Notes under the pieces: model-generated | Told to the model about the DNA's origin: nothing | The model's database searches: none | Seen by the model: only the letters and a program-made list of their open reading frames with translations | Assembly: GCA_013397795.1 (NCBI GenBank) | Contig: VZTJ01004779.1 | Span: 661,835 to 725,834 of the forward strand | Direction: 5' to 3' | Source: Orthonyx spaldingii | Lineage: Eukaryota; Chordata; Aves; Passeriformes; Orthonychidae | Length of the DNA: 64,000 bases | Shown here: piece after piece, positions 27,244 through 41,188 of the stretch | Position numbering within the stretch: the stretch's first letter is position 1 | Layout: every line of letters begins with the position of its first letter | Made by a program: the position numbers and the translations under genes

Positions 27244-28153
27244 GTACTTCTCTCTGCCTTACATTAACTTGTCAACAACTTGATCTACTGCCTGAGAGCT
27301 GACTCGGTGTCTTCAGGTAAGTTGAAGGGCATCTCTGCCTTGGCTGCCCTATCCATATTTATAACAAACGAATAACCAGTGAAATAATTTTAAATTCCAG
27401 ATGTAATTGGTCATACAAGTGATTAAGTGCAAGAGCTGGTCCAAAATAAACGCACAAAGGCAGCTCTCTGCTGATTCTCTTTACTTCCACAGGAAGGAAG
27501 GACAAAAACCCTCAATGTTCCCATACTCTGATTGGAACTCAGAATATCTTCATATGACAAAGTAATGCTCCTTCCCTGATAATCACAGTTTCCTAACTGA
27601 CGACAGCTTCTTCAGATACAACAATTAGAACATTCTAAAACATCTCCTGATCATAGTGATAGGCCCACATAGTTTGTCTTTTCTTAAAAATCTGCTGGGA
27701 CAAAGAGGGAAATGCTTCAATGAGCAGTTACCTGACTTTACTAAGCAAGATGCAAATGTTTTCTCCTGAACAGTTTTCCTATTATAAATCTCTCCAAAAC
27801 AAGAAAATATGCTGTATTAGAAAAATGTTTCTGGTGTTTCTGTACTTAGGAAAATGGATGCAGCAAGAGAGAGAAATGATTTCTTTTGCTATTATTCATT
27901 GGCTATCTTGTTTCTAGTCTTATACCTCTCATAGACCTTCTTGAAATCGCCAGGACTTGTATGAAAATAACAAAAGTTATCAACCCTTCTCCCAGAATTT
28001 TTCTCTTTGTCACTGAAGATACTAAATCAATTTGAAAACATATTTTTGAATTTAGATTGTTTGTCCCATATGTTTCTTTTTCAAGCACAAGTGATAAGTG
28101 ATATTGAATAGCAAAAAAAGAAAAAAAACCCCACCTCAAACCTTGTGTTTATT

Positions 28154-28189
28154 CATAAAGTTTCAGATCGTTACATAAAGTTTCAGATC
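28154..28189. repeat. 20-bp tandem duplication
   Basis: cataaagtttcagatc at 28154-28169 is repeated exactly at 28174-28189. Confidence 0.92.
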
Positions 28190-31100
28190 AACCTTACATA
28201 TTAATTACCCATCTTTTCGATATCTTTTTTTATGAGATTGAGAAGAGTTGTTAAAAACTAAGGAAATATCATCCCCTGGAGAACAAAATCACATATAGGG
28301 ACTTTTGTATGGGACCTTTAAACAATCCCTTTTTAATTAAGCACCTGCCAATATCAGCACAAGGGGATCTGTGTTATCCTGGAGGAAAACTTCTCATCAA
28401 CCTCTTAAAAAATAATTTCTGTCTCTTCTTATACTCTCTTCACTTATGGGATCCCGCATTCCCAAAATGTCTCTTAATGGGATGAAAAAGAGAGTTAGAG
28501 GGAATTTCTTCCTACCGGCTGTTCTTGCCCCCGTCACTCTCATCTCATTTTCCTGGCTTGCCTTGACATAGGTGAAGAATATATAAAAATATATGATAAA
28601 TGTACATTTTCTCTGTGTTCATCATAACCATAGATTATCACACTTACATGGTGAGCTACAGAACAATCATTAATGAAACTAAGGGGATTCCTTTGTAATT
28701 AAATCAATTATAGGTTATCTTCTATGCTATTGAAAACAGTTTGTGTTTACTTGTGATTTCTAATCTCCAGATAAATTTTCATTAAAGTCAATCACTTTCC
28801 AGAGAGTAAATCTTAGCTGTTACCAGGTTAAGGAGAAGAGAATCTAAACAATACTCAACAATCACAGACAGATGAGGTATCACTAAAAATTACTTAGAGA
28901 CACAGAATAATATTTTGATTACTTCACTCCAGAGGTTTTCTAAATAGCCCTCAATCAAAATTTTAAAGAAGTATCTTAAACCACTAAATAAATAAAAAGA
29001 AAAAAATCCAAAGGAAAGAAAAAACCAAACCAAAATCCAACAGAACAAACAAATCCACACCCACTCCTCCCCTCAATTCTCTGAATTAATGGAAGAGATT
29101 CCAGTCTAATCCTTGCATAATTCAAGTGATGCCCCAACAAGACATGGGAAGGCAACATTTACAATTTTGGTATTCCCATTGAAGAGAGAAGTCAGAAAAA
29201 GAAGAAATCCTAAAATCAAAACTAAAACCAAACAGACAAAAGTAGTCTCTTATTCTACCAAAAAAAGCAAAAAGATTATTGTTCTGTTTAAGTCTTCTTC
29301 ATACTTCATGGTCTATAATACGTAGAATTAAGTTTTTCCTTGCATTCCAAAACATATCATTCTTTCAAAATTTCAAGGCAGTCAACAGTACCATTTAATA
29401 AACAGCATATTAATTACTCAGATGCAATTTAGTAAGATAAAATCTTTGCTTTCTAAGACAGTGAAGTATAATTAAAACTGATTATAAAATTAATTATATT
29501 CTAAAAGCACTTGTTTTCTTAGCCTTACTTACCACAGAAGCAACTAGATTTAATAAGACTGTGAAATGCACTGATGGCATTACATGAAATCAATTAGGGC
29601 TCACAAAGGATGCTATTAAACTGTTAGTGTAGGTTTCATTTACAGCATCAGCCTCTGAGCGCTGAACTCCATGGCCTAGCAAAAAGGTGATTTGCTACAA
29701 TGCAAGAGAGAAAAGCCTCAGTTCCCAGGCTGGAAAATTTGTCTGGCAGCACTTACAGTTCTTATTGTACCGTGCATCATATTAAGTGCACTAAATAAAC
29801 ACTTAGATAAACACACATATTACTTTTTCCCCTCTAAAACATGGGCCTCAAGTAGTACTCACATTACACAAAGATGCTGACAGATCAGACTGACTCAATA
29901 TATTTTAAAACTTGTATCCTGTCAACATATTTTAAGAAGCATAAAGTGCTAACCAGAGAAAAGCAAAACAGCTCTGTAATATTCAGGTCAGAAGCAGCTG
30001 GTAACCAAAACTGGTTAGCTTCTGAGTGAGAAAGAAATAAAGAAGGAAGTCTGCCTACTGCTTCTTATGTCTATGTAATCTAATAAAAAAGTATTAGTTA
30101 CAAAAAAAACACTCCATATCTTACATATCTATTCTTTACTCTTCAGGATGTTTCAGACTTCTAAAGAAAACTGAAATGTAGAATGAGTTCGTTATAAGGA
30201 GACAATCTGATTAAAACAGATCTGCTGCAGAAAGATGGTAAAACAACAGGAACCACAACCAGAGGTAATATGAGAATACAAAGTGACATTAATAATTTAT
30301 TATTATGCAGATTGAACAACATGGAAAGAAACTACAGCTCTAGTTCTGTTCCTCAGGATGATGCAAATATAAATAAATACTTAAGTAATGAAATTCCAGA
30401 GCCCAATGCAGCAAATTCAGATAGTGTTCAACTCACTCTCAGTTCAACAGAACTTCAGTGTGTTTGATACAAAAGCCTTACAGAGAAGATCCTAACTCCA
30501 CTGAGATGAATGGCCAACCTTCAGCTGGCTTCAAAGAGAACAGGATGTTCTCTGATAGTTTTACCTCAATTCTTTTTTGGATGAACTTCAAAGACAAAAA
30601 TTCTCAGCAGAAGAAATCATAACCCTTCAAACAACAATTTTGGACTATTTAACAGAGTGGAGAGAGACATAAATACACCAAAACTCTAAGTCTGGGAGTG
30701 AGGAAGTCTAACTAGTCTGCTGTGAAGTGACAAAATAAAAAGTGGATGTACCTGAAACTTTGCATGCTCACAGGCAATTCTGGCAGAGTCATCCAAATCT
30801 CTCTCTCAAATAATGCAAGATTTTCAATGTTTCCTTCCTCCTTAATGATTTTTTATCAGGTGTTTACATTAAAAAATACTTGATTTGGCTTGAGATCTAT
30901 CATTTTGTACTCACTGTAATACCAGTATCCTCTATATATGGTAGATAATTTTTCCAACATCTGGGGAGATGCATTTCTTTTCCCTAACATATGTCTACCT
31001 GTTCTCAAACCACTTTCCAAATTTTAGTCATGGAAATAAACACATAACTGATGCATTCATCAGTTTAACTGATGATTCAGCTTTACTTCAGCTTATGCAA

Positions 31101-32320
31101 AGAAATCCATAAAGTATATCATAACCCCTATACAAGCAGCTGTTTAGGAAGCAAGACAGCAATGTAAAGTTTTCTTACAGAAATCCCTTGAATAAAACAA
31201 AACTGAGATTAAGAGTGTACAATGTAGTCAATGTAAATAATGTTCAACAGAACATTAGGAACCTGTTCTAAGGGAGTAGCAAAAGGTGGTATTAAGTGCA
31301 TAAATTAACTACTGGGAGAAAGGTATGAAGAGCAAAATGGCAAATTTATTCAGATTAGTTAAACCCAGAAGAATTTGAGTAATTCCAAATGGAAAAAAAT
31401 CATCAGGAATATGATAGCAGAAAGTTTCAATAGATGTGTTCAAAACAACAGGCACTACAAGGAATATTTAAACTCAGTACAATCTGCTGGGTTCTGGACT
31501 AACTGTAGACTTGAAGGAGCTCAGTATTTTAAATCAAGACCAACAGCTTAATGAAGGTGCCAATACATATTAGCATCTGAAAGATAGTAAAAATGAAAGG
31601 AATAAATATTTAATGTCCATCTTTAACTGACTCTCCTGAGGCTGGGCTGGGTACCTTGTCCCAGCCAGCAGAAAGGAGAGCAGTATCAGACGTAAAAGGA
31701 CTAAATCAGGGACATGATATGAAAACATACTTAGCTAAAGCAAAATTTAATAAATGTGTTCCATACTTCTACTTTTATTTTCCCCAACATGAAAAGAAGT
31801 AACAGTGACAAACGTCCTCAGCTCCGAGGGAACAGCACAGTATGAAAAGGAAGGGTGTCACCAAAGGCAGATCTGAACTATGGTTTCTTAGTGTCCTCTT
31901 ATTTGACAAGTGCATTCTGGTGGTGTTTCCACAGGAAAAAAAGAGAAGACAAGGACTGGACCAGCTGCCTCCCATCTCTTGGAGTAAAACCTCACTGAGA
32001 AACTTACAGGTAAACTACTTCAAAAATAAATCTGACTGTTTGGAATTAGTAAAGGTATATGGTTCATCAGCTGACACTGCTAGTAATTAATTAACAAAGC
32101 TGATGCATCAACCTCAGACATGCTCCAAGTACCGAGAACTCATGGAAATTTCTGACCTGTTTACCATTAATGATAATCAACAGCATCATGTTTTTTCAGA
32201 TATTAAAACAAAAGAAATAATCAAACCTAGCATATATAAGCCACGTTGTGGGGTACAGAAAATGCATTCAAGTTAGATTTAAAAAAATCTCAACGCTAAA
32301 TGAGATTCTACCTTGCTGTG

Positions 32321-32324
<4 letters not shown>

Positions 32325-32361
<37 letters not shown>

Positions 32362-32396
32362 AGAAAATTCATGTAAGTTGAAAAAAAAAAAAAAAA
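32325..32396. repeat. Long A homopolymers (34 A and 16 A)
   Basis: An uninterrupted 34-base A run at 32325-32358, a 22-base spacer (gagagaaaattcatgtaagttg), then 16 A at 32381-32396. In the DMD transcript these are T runs in intron 54. No AATAAA or recognisable retroelement precedes them. Confidence 0.95.
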
Positions 32397-34350
32397 CAAG
32401 AAAAGAAAATAAAGACAATAGAAAATGTATAATACTACTAAGATAAAATGCAGAAAGTGGGAACTGGGTGTTGCAAGCTTGGCCCTTTAGGCACTTCATA
32501 AAACTTTGCTTTTACCCTACACTGTGTCAATTAAACAAATGGAATGTCAGAAATCCATAGCACATTTTAAACAGATAAAAATAATGCCATGAAATGGACC
32601 CATATAATGCATTGCCACAAGGCACTACTGTGCTTAAGTAGATATATCTCAGATATATCTGATTAGGCATCTTGCACAAAGGAAGAACCTGCAGAAATGC
32701 CAGCTAGAGTGATAGCTCCAAGAGCTATTATTTCTTATCATTTGCAGAAGATAATATTTGTGATAGTTTGTGGGAGATGTAATCCTGAGTAGCTGGGCAA
32801 GAACTCTACATTTCTTAAATTGGTCAGAGAATTGTCATAGGTCAGTTAAATTTGGGGTATTGGTCAAAATTTAAATGATACTGGGCAATAACAAAAATAT
32901 ATTGATCTTACTGACATTACTGAAACTTACTGTTTCCCATTTTATGCACCTGTATCAGACATACCATAAATGCTCCATCCTTACTAATTAAATCTCACCT
33001 CTCAGTGATTTCTCATCATGCAAATTTTAGGACATGCAAGAACACCACGTTGCTAATATTACTGCTTTCCAACCTGCCCTCTGTGTTGCCACTTCCCCAA
33101 GTCTTTTCCTTGGTCAGCAAGAGTCACAACCATCAGCCTCCTGTGCCACATCCTCATCAGGAATGAGGGGGACCCGTTATTTGTTGATTTCTTTGTGACT
33201 TTATATAAAACCATGTGATTGAAATTTCAGTCATAGCTAAAACACAGTCACACAAAAACGGCAAGTACTGTTGTTGTCAACTTGACACATTCGGTGGTAA
33301 CTTCCAAAGAGAGACTAAGCATTTAATAGCAGACTGAATAGCCTCAGTTTCAAGCATGACTGACAAGCCAGTGAGGGGAAAGCTTAGACTGCCTGCACAG
33401 CAGCTGAAGAAATAGAAAAATACCAGGAAAACACTAGGAGAGAAAAAAAAGAGATGCTATCAGAAGAATAACAATACAAACAAAAGATGACGACTAAGGT
33501 CAAATTCCTTTTTCGGGCACTCTGATAGTCCATCAGCTTTATTAATTTCTGTTCAGTTTGTTTTAAAGGACATGAAGCCTGATAAGAAGTCTATTGAGGG
33601 GAATGGAAACATATTAATTTGTTCTATGAGCTTTGGATGAGAGCAATGATCAGTTTGCTATCGTTTGTTAATTTATCTACAGACTAATAGGAAATAGATT
33701 TAAGTTTGGACTTTCAGGGCACAGAGCTTTAACTCCTGTTCTTATTCAAATATAAACTAAAATTTTCTAATTACTTCAGAAAATCTCACCTTTAAGAAAA
33801 GAACAACACATTTGTCTTAATTTTCTAATGGGATGGGAACAAAAATTGACATTTCTGTTCTTTCTCTTACAAACTTAGTCTTCCTTCATACCTTGCTCCT
33901 CCTGCATCTCCTGCAGATGCAAAATATTTCTCAAATGGAGCATTTCTTTGATATGCCCACATTAAGCTTCAGTTATGATTCAAGTTTGTCACAAAACTGC
34001 TCTCCCTTTAGAATTGTGTTCCATAAACTATGTAATGATTTTGTCCAGTTGAATTTCCCTATAACAGGAGAACTGTAGTCATTTTCAACAGAAAGGAGTA
34101 AAGACCATTTAGCACACAGCAATTATGCACAAAGAAACAGAATTTTTTGTACTCAATACCAAAATAAAAACCAAGAATGAGGAGAAAGAAAAGTGAAACA
34201 GCAAGTGTCTGAGCAGTAAGGAATGGTCTCCTAAACGCATTTCCTGTTTCGTTTCTGCTTGTAACTTGCTCTCACTATTGGAAACTGATGGCCTCTTTGC
34301 AAAATGGCACTCCAATTCTCCTTTTTAATTGTGTACAATTAAATCATTAA

Positions 34351-34490
34351 CATTGGATTGCACTGAGAGCATGGTGCTAATAACACCAAGGTCATGGGTT
34401 TTGTCCCTGTATAAGCCATTCACTTAAGAGTTGGACTGGATGGTCTTTGTGGGTACCATCCAACTCAGAATATTCTATTATTCTGTGATT
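34351..34490 (+). mobile_element. tRNA-Ile-headed SINE with CR1-like tail (TguSINE1-like)
   Basis: Positions 34366-34417 (gagcatggtgctaataac, accaaggtcatgggttt, gtccctgtataagcca) follow the anticodon arm, variable region, T arm and 3' acceptor of a tRNA-Ile with anticodon AAT. The D-arm and 5' end (A box) are eroded. From 34425 the sequence changes to a CR1-type tail: gttggactggatggtctttg, accatccaactcagaatatt, ctattattctgtgatt. A tRNA head fused to a CR1 tail is the structure of TguSINE1, which I know from passerine birds; the tail would let CR1 machinery mobilise it. The start is approximate. It cannot be a working tRNA gene because the D-arm is lost and the T loop has changed (tgggttttgtccc). 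Confidence 0.8.
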
Positions 34491-35853
34491 TAAAATCCAA
34501 AGCAACTAAACTCTCAGTGAACTGAATTCATGGTGTCTAGAAATCTGACAAATTCTTTCTTGAACAGACAGAAAACCCGCCATTTAATTTGAAAACAGCA
34601 ACACTTCTCTGTGTGAGGTCATTTCTGTTTGTCTGTGGGAGGACTTAGCAGATCAACAGAAGATCTATTGCCTTTCAGGAAGAGATAAAGGTACTAGACT
34701 ATATAGATATTCAAGTGGTGGAAAAGTTTAGCTTCTTTAGACTCATGCTAAAAATTTTAAGAAACATGGCCCTGAAGTCACAAGGATCCATAGATCCTTT
34801 TGTCAAATACTGTATTACTGATTCTACCCTCTCCTGAAATAACTCAAGAACCCTTGCCTTTCTATAATCGTAAAAGATTTTCTCAAATATCACCAGAATA
34901 TGTTCACAAAGTTGGAAATGATGAATCACTCAGTATTCTGGGTAACATTGCCTTTTCAGTGCATCCTACCAGCATTTTGAAAGCTTATCCAAGACTATTT
35001 TCTAAAAAAATAAAACACAAACATTAACTACCTTCAACTGAATTCTCATCTTGGATCCACATACTGATGTCAGCACTGCACAAAAAAAGTACTGTCATCT
35101 GAGTGGAGAACTAAGATAAAACTAGAATATAAGCAGTGAAGATGACTGTCTAGATCTCCTGATTATATGAGCTTCATCTGGCAGTTTCACTTCTTTCTAC
35201 AATTTTTTTTTCTTATATGTGATAAAATGTCATCATTCTGAGGGATATCAGGAAGAAAAAAATAGCAAAGCATTGTTAACTGATGTTATTGCTGGTAAGA
35301 CTGATATTGTATTTTGTACCTCAACATTTGTCTGAGATTGTAGGCAATTAATAGAATGTCTTTTAAATACGTTACATCTCTTTTATCTATCATCATAAAA
35401 TAATCCCTCTGCACCAAATGATTCTTTATGTGTGCTTTAAAAAATGGATATATTAAGAAATGATATAAATAAAATATAAACCAATAAACATATATTAAAC
35501 TCAAAGCACCTAAACCTTGCCATTCTCATCCTTCTTATAGCCTTTTTCTGAGGGTTTAAAATAAAGGTAACAGAATGCAACTAAGAAAGCAAAAAGTACT
35601 TTAATCCTTTATCTGAAAACAACTCTTAGGTAACTTTAAAGACACCTATATTTTAAACACAAAAGGCTTAACATTTTTGCATCACAAGGAGACAATATAG
35701 AGTTTTTCTTTAGAGTTTGCTAACTCTGCTAGAGAGTAACTTCTGAGAAGCATGGAGTGCTTTACTGACAAATTAGTTTCATGAAAATTAAAGACTTCTT
35801 GTGTCATCTTGTCTAATAAGAAAGACATGAGGACCCCATATAAAATTCAGACT

Positions 35854-35881
35854 TTCCAGAAGAGTTCCAGAAGAGTTCCAG
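35854..35881. repeat. 11-bp tandem repeat, about 2.5 copies
   Basis: ttccagaagag occurs twice in a row and is followed by ttccag, with no mismatch. Confidence 0.9.
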
Positions 35882-38800
35882 ATGAAATGCTTTTTTGAAA
35901 ACTTTGTCTGTTTTATTCAAAATAATAGTCAACAAAGATACAGTATTTCTTCAGAATAAACATGCTGACATACAAAATTATTTGGCCCTTGACATAATCT
36001 TGATGGTGATCCCTCAGATCACAGAGATCCACTTTCATTTAGTGTGACTAGTTTTACTGATGAAGTAAAAGTACTCAAGTCCTTAAAGATTTAAAACCAA
36101 GAGAAGTTGTCAAAGATAGCACCTGACAAACACCTAGACTGAAAATTTATTCTTTAAATAGTGCAGGCAACAAAGATAAACGTATTGTCAACATCTCTCA
36201 CAAAACAAAAGAATTGCCCTATAATTACAATACTTCCCACTAGACTTTGCAATTCTAAATTAGAACCCCTTGCTAAACTGGTGTAAATAACAAGCCTCAG
36301 AATGACATGTGGTTGTAGAGAAGCAGTCTCTCTTGATGTCTACTTTCCTGAGCCTGGCAAAATTATTTTGAAAACCGATCAATAAATCACCACAGCATGA
36401 TGATAAAAATGAAAATTATCATAATATTTTGGGGGTGGGGGAAAATAAATTTACATCAGAAAATGACGTTTTTCATCTTCATCTAAAGTCACGTTTGCAA
36501 GGATTTCTTGCTCACACCCCCGTGAATGCAGCCAGGACAACAACTGCAGGCACAGATGTGTAAACAGACTTCTCATGTAAACAGGATTCCCGTGGCCACA
36601 GAGAATTTTTGAAGCTGCTCATACTCATGCGAACCAAGCTTCAAAACAGCAGCAGAAAGAAAAGGGAAAGGATGAGTTTGCTTGGAGACTGTGAATTCTT
36701 TGCTGCTTGACTTGAGCAGTCCAAGCCGAAATGAGCAAATCAGCTTTTCAGAGATGGCTCCTAGATACAATCCAGATACTGAAACTGACTATGAATCTTC
36801 AGTACAACTCAAAACAATTCACACTTCTGGCTGCTGCTGCTGTGTAAATGCAGTTTTTCTCACCCAGAATGCTATACAACTGTAAAGCAAATGTGATTAC
36901 TTCCACAAGTAACATAAAGTAAAGTAGTATTAGGAGGGGTACAGTATATAAAGAAAACCTGTCTCCAGCAGAATGACTGAGCTCTTTCTGTGCAGGTAAC
37001 AAAATTATACTTACAAAATTCATGCACAGCTAAAGGTTACATTCCAATAATTGTATTTCTATAACAAGCAACAACTGATTAGGAATAGTTTGCAGATGAA
37101 AGATCAAATCTAGATTATGACCTTGTCACACTTAGAATTACTTTTGTATTATGCACTTAGAAATGATGGATGTATGTATCATACTTTTGTACTGTTAATG
37201 TCCTTAGTTTGTTTGGCCATTTGCGTTTCATACTGTCCAGCTGACATGCAAAATCAAGGTGTTTATACAATTGGCTGCATTAGAGAATTAACATCCATCT
37301 TAGTTAAATATGGGAGTTGGTACCTCAGGTCTTTCAAACAGGCTTGCAATCACATCTCCTTGCCTCTCCCTACACTGATTCTTCACTGTTCATAACTTGT
37401 AGTGGGGAAAAGAAAGTTACTTTTTATGTTTAGATTGTTGTGTGTCTTCTATATTGTCTCAGGAACAAAAAAAGCATCTTGAGCAGTGAAGGCTCCCAAT
37501 ACCTACTGTGTGGCCTGAGCTCCACTGAGCTTGACCAGAGGAACTGATGGATGTTGCAAATACTTGAAGATGTCTATTACACAGAGGTGGCTTGGAATCC
37601 TAAACAATTTTCAGAGTATGCAATTGTTTTCATAATAGACACTCCATTTAAGAAAGATCTGTTTTTAGCTTAATATTTAAGCTAATGATATTTAACATAT
37701 TTGGTGGATTCACAAGAAAGGAAAATACAAGCAGCTGTTGATATTTTTGTATGATAATTCACATAAAATGTGTGTACCCACAAAAGGAGGTAGCAACATA
37801 ATGCTACCATAACAAACATACTTTATATAGCAAATTTCTAATGGTTACTTCTGTCATTGCCCTTTTTCCCCCTCTTGAGAACACTTCAGTTCATCTGTTA
37901 GATTTATTTTTGTTAATGCGAGCAATACAGATAACTTTCTCTTTATTTGCTTAAGCTTAATAATGTGGCTATTTCTTAGAAAGTCAATGCTTCTAAAGAA
38001 GAAGAGGCCTGTTTACAAGTCACTCTGGCTTTCGCCCTAGGATCATTTCACGTGCTTTTTAGTGTATCTTTGCAGCATCAACAACAAAAGTAAAAATTAA
38101 AAAGTGTCAAGTGGAAAAAAGTGAAGCAACCATCAAGCATTCACCAGCTTGTCTCTTAAAGGACTTAAAGAGGTACTGGTTATAGCTCAATGTTATAAAG
38201 CACAACAGTAAGGCAAAGGGCAAACACACAGCAATCAGCTGCAAATCTACTTAAGCAAAACAAAACACAAGCTAGCAGATGCTGCCTTAATAACTGAAGT
38301 ACTTGCTTTGGCAACTATTACCAACAGGCAAAGTGGAATTTTGCTACTGCTTGCCCACCTGTCATTTTAGTAAACTGGTTCATGGAAAAGCAGATTTCAC
38401 ATTTCTTTTACACTAACACACAGCTCTGATACTAATGACAGGTTAAAGGAAAACTAGTCCAAAACAATGTAAGCAACTCTTAGTTTTAATTTTTAAAAGA
38501 AAATATTCACAAAATAATTAGGCCATTTAGCTTAGCAAGAGAGAGAGAAGAAAGCAAAATATTTAGCTGAATATTTTGTCTTGGCACTTAAGACATGCAT
38601 AAAAAGTGATAAAACTGCTTGTAAAATACTGGAGAAATGGTCAAGAACATAATTTGGAATCTATTTCTACATCATTGTGAGGTGACCAAGTCATCAGAGC
38701 ACTATTCATTGTCTAGATGAAAATAACACACATGGATATATCTGAAATCATTGCGTACATATCTGAGTGGAAAATTAGCCTTTCTTGAAGACTCTGACAA

Positions 38801-39050
38801 AACAATTCACGTCTCCTTTCTACTGAGTAAATGTTCTCTTACAGTTCAAAAGATCCCCAAAACCATAACACCCCATCCCCCTTTTTTATTTCTCTATGCA
38901 ATAGCCTGAAAGCTGAAGAGTTGAAACATAGAAGGAGGGCAAAAAATCCAAAGTGAAATCGTCCCCAAAATACCAGAACAAATTGTCATTTAAGTCATGC
39001 AAAGGCCCATGGACTTCATTATCTCTTTCCACAGGACTGTTTAACAAAGG

Positions 39051-39190
39051 AATCACAGAATCATTTAGGTTGGAACAGACCTCTGAGAACATCAAGTCAA
39101 ACCCTTAACCCAGTGCTGCCAAACCCACCTCTAAACCATGTCCCTAAATCTCACATCTACATGGCTTTTAAATCCCTCCAAGGATTTCTA
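39051..39190 (-). mobile_element. CR1 LINE 3' end, minus strand
   Basis: Reverse-oriented CR1 tail: aatcacagaatcatttaggt, tggaacagacctctgagaac, then ctctaaaccatgtccctaaa and atctacatggcttttaaatc. It fades out near 39190, where the usual conserved CR1 text stops. It lies in intron 54, about 2 kb from the exon 54 donor, in the same direction as DMD. Confidence 0.87.
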
Positions 39191-41188
39191 GGACACTTTT
39201 TCAAGACCTCACTCAGGAGCAGTTGCATGAGCAAAATGCCAGACTGTTGCTTCAAAGAATCCTAAAAAATCTACATGTGCAGAAAATGTTCCAAGTAAAA
39301 GCCTTATCCTGACTTGATGCCTTAATATGTCCACATTTATCAATGTCTCACAAAAGACCGACAAAAATGTGATTCAACCCTTAGAGAAGCTCATCAACAA
39401 CTGTTTGCAGCATGCTTCTTTTTCAAGCTCTGAAATCATGAGAAGTCTTACAAAAGTTGTATACAAAACACTAAATTAAAAATATATTAGAAATGTAACA
39501 ACACCATACAATCAAAATCTAGGATACTCGTTTCACAGTTCATACTTATTCCTATCCTTTTGTATTTCTTAAAGGGAAATAGCAACTCAGTCACCTAAGC
39601 AGCTCTCTTCTAAGACATAAAATATTTACTACAGTAATTCATATAACAGGTCTGTGTATTTTATAGACACTTGTAAGGAATGTGTCTTGAAGAATTTCTA
39701 CTGTCTCTTAGCCTAATACTTGGCAGAGTCCATACAAGAAGGGCAATTCTCACCTTTGGGCAACATTATTCACACCTGGGCTTTTGCCTGAGGCATTAAC
39801 AGATTCAAAGAGGCACCCGTAGCTACAATTACTACCTGAGCATCCACAGCAGCTACACACATACCCTGGACTTCTCCCCAAGCGGGGGTTGTAGTTCTAA
39901 ATACAGACAAAAGCACTTTCCTTTGCTTCTCACCTCTAATCCTTTTGAGGTGCTGATTTTATCTACTCATGGAGAACGGCTTTGAGCATTAGACTCCCAA
40001 CCTTTCTCATCCAGGAATAGACGATTCCCCAAAAGTGCTTCTCAGGCCACAGAGAGCAAAGCTTTTTTCTTAAAAACATGGCTACTTCTAATAAAGGTAA
40101 TCCTAACCCTAGCATCTTTCTCTATAACAGGAGAAATGCAAGCAGATATTAATGTAATGTTTATACTAAAATCTCAGTTTAGTTAAAAATCAAAAGCTTT
40201 CAAGTTATTGTGTGCCTTTCTTTGAGGGGACGTCAATAGTATCCCTTCTGTCATTTGAACTGGGTCTTAAGTCAGTTGTAAGTTTGCTTCAGAAAAAATG
40301 CTGCTAAAGTGACTCATTCATATGAACATCAAATTAAACAAAAAGTGACATTAAACTTCTGTAATCATCAGTGATTTAAGTAACTGCCATTATGCAAGAT
40401 CTACTGAACTTACCGCATATTTAGCTAAACTGACTTTTCTGGCCTTGTTCAGAGACTTTAATTAAAAACATGTTAAGATCTAATTCATTTCTAGTTTGAG
40501 TTATAAACTATAAAGCTTAATCCAAGATACTGATTAAAACAACTTTCATATAATTTTTACATGTCTAATCTAATGTGCAATGATTTAAAACTCTTTTACC
40601 ACTTTAAAGAAAGCAAATTTTACTGCAGTATGTTCTAATCTTATAGATTGCATGTTGGCAAGCTGCAAAAAAAATTGCTTTTAATAAGGAATTAGTATCT
40701 AAACCAAACACTGAAAGACTGTGAAATGTAATCAAGAATGTAGTCAAGGATTTAATAAAAACTTTCTTGACTAGAGATTTTCTTCAAAGATACAGGATAA
40801 TATTTCTACTTTGAACCTGCTTCAATAGGATATGTCTGTCATTTTCAGATTTGGTTTATGAGACAGAATCACTATTGTGATTGTGATGTGGAGATAGTAC
40901 AGATATATGAAACAATTTTAAATACTTGAAACACAACCTATCAGCTTAAGTTAGTTGGCAACTGTTTATAGCAGAGGAAAATTGGCAGGAAGCTAAATTT
41001 TATTTGACAGAATTAAATACTATTCCAAAGACATATTTCCAAAAAAATTCTACAGAAGAGTTGTGATTTATTCTCACTACAGTCACGTCACTTGCAGAAG
41101 TTACATATTCTAGAATCTCCAGTCAAAGCTGGACAATGGGTGTTAATGGAATTTAACAACAAATCTAACAGCAGAATTTATATCCTAC

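Larger units (their letters stand above)
21532..41188 (-). other. DMD: DMD intron 54
   Basis: Complete intron of 19,657 bp. It contains a solo LTR (26659-27238), a tRNA-Ile/CR1 SINE (about 34351-34490), CR1 ends at 25472-25535 and 39051-39190, a trinucleotide-like AT-rich repeat (24496-24560), long A runs at 32325-32358 and 32381-32396, and short tandem duplications at 28154-28189 and 35854-35881. The remainder looks like ordinary AT-rich intron, with no supported gene on either strand. Confidence 0.95.

Noticed and set aside
28470..28530. CR1 fragment suggested by gagggaatttcttcctacc
   Set aside because: Only one short phrase resembles CR1; the flanks do not continue the alignment.
34366..34417. 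Functional tRNA-Ile gene
   Set aside because: The 5' acceptor strand and D-arm are eroded, the T loop is altered, and the sequence runs straight into a CR1-type tail; it is a SINE head.
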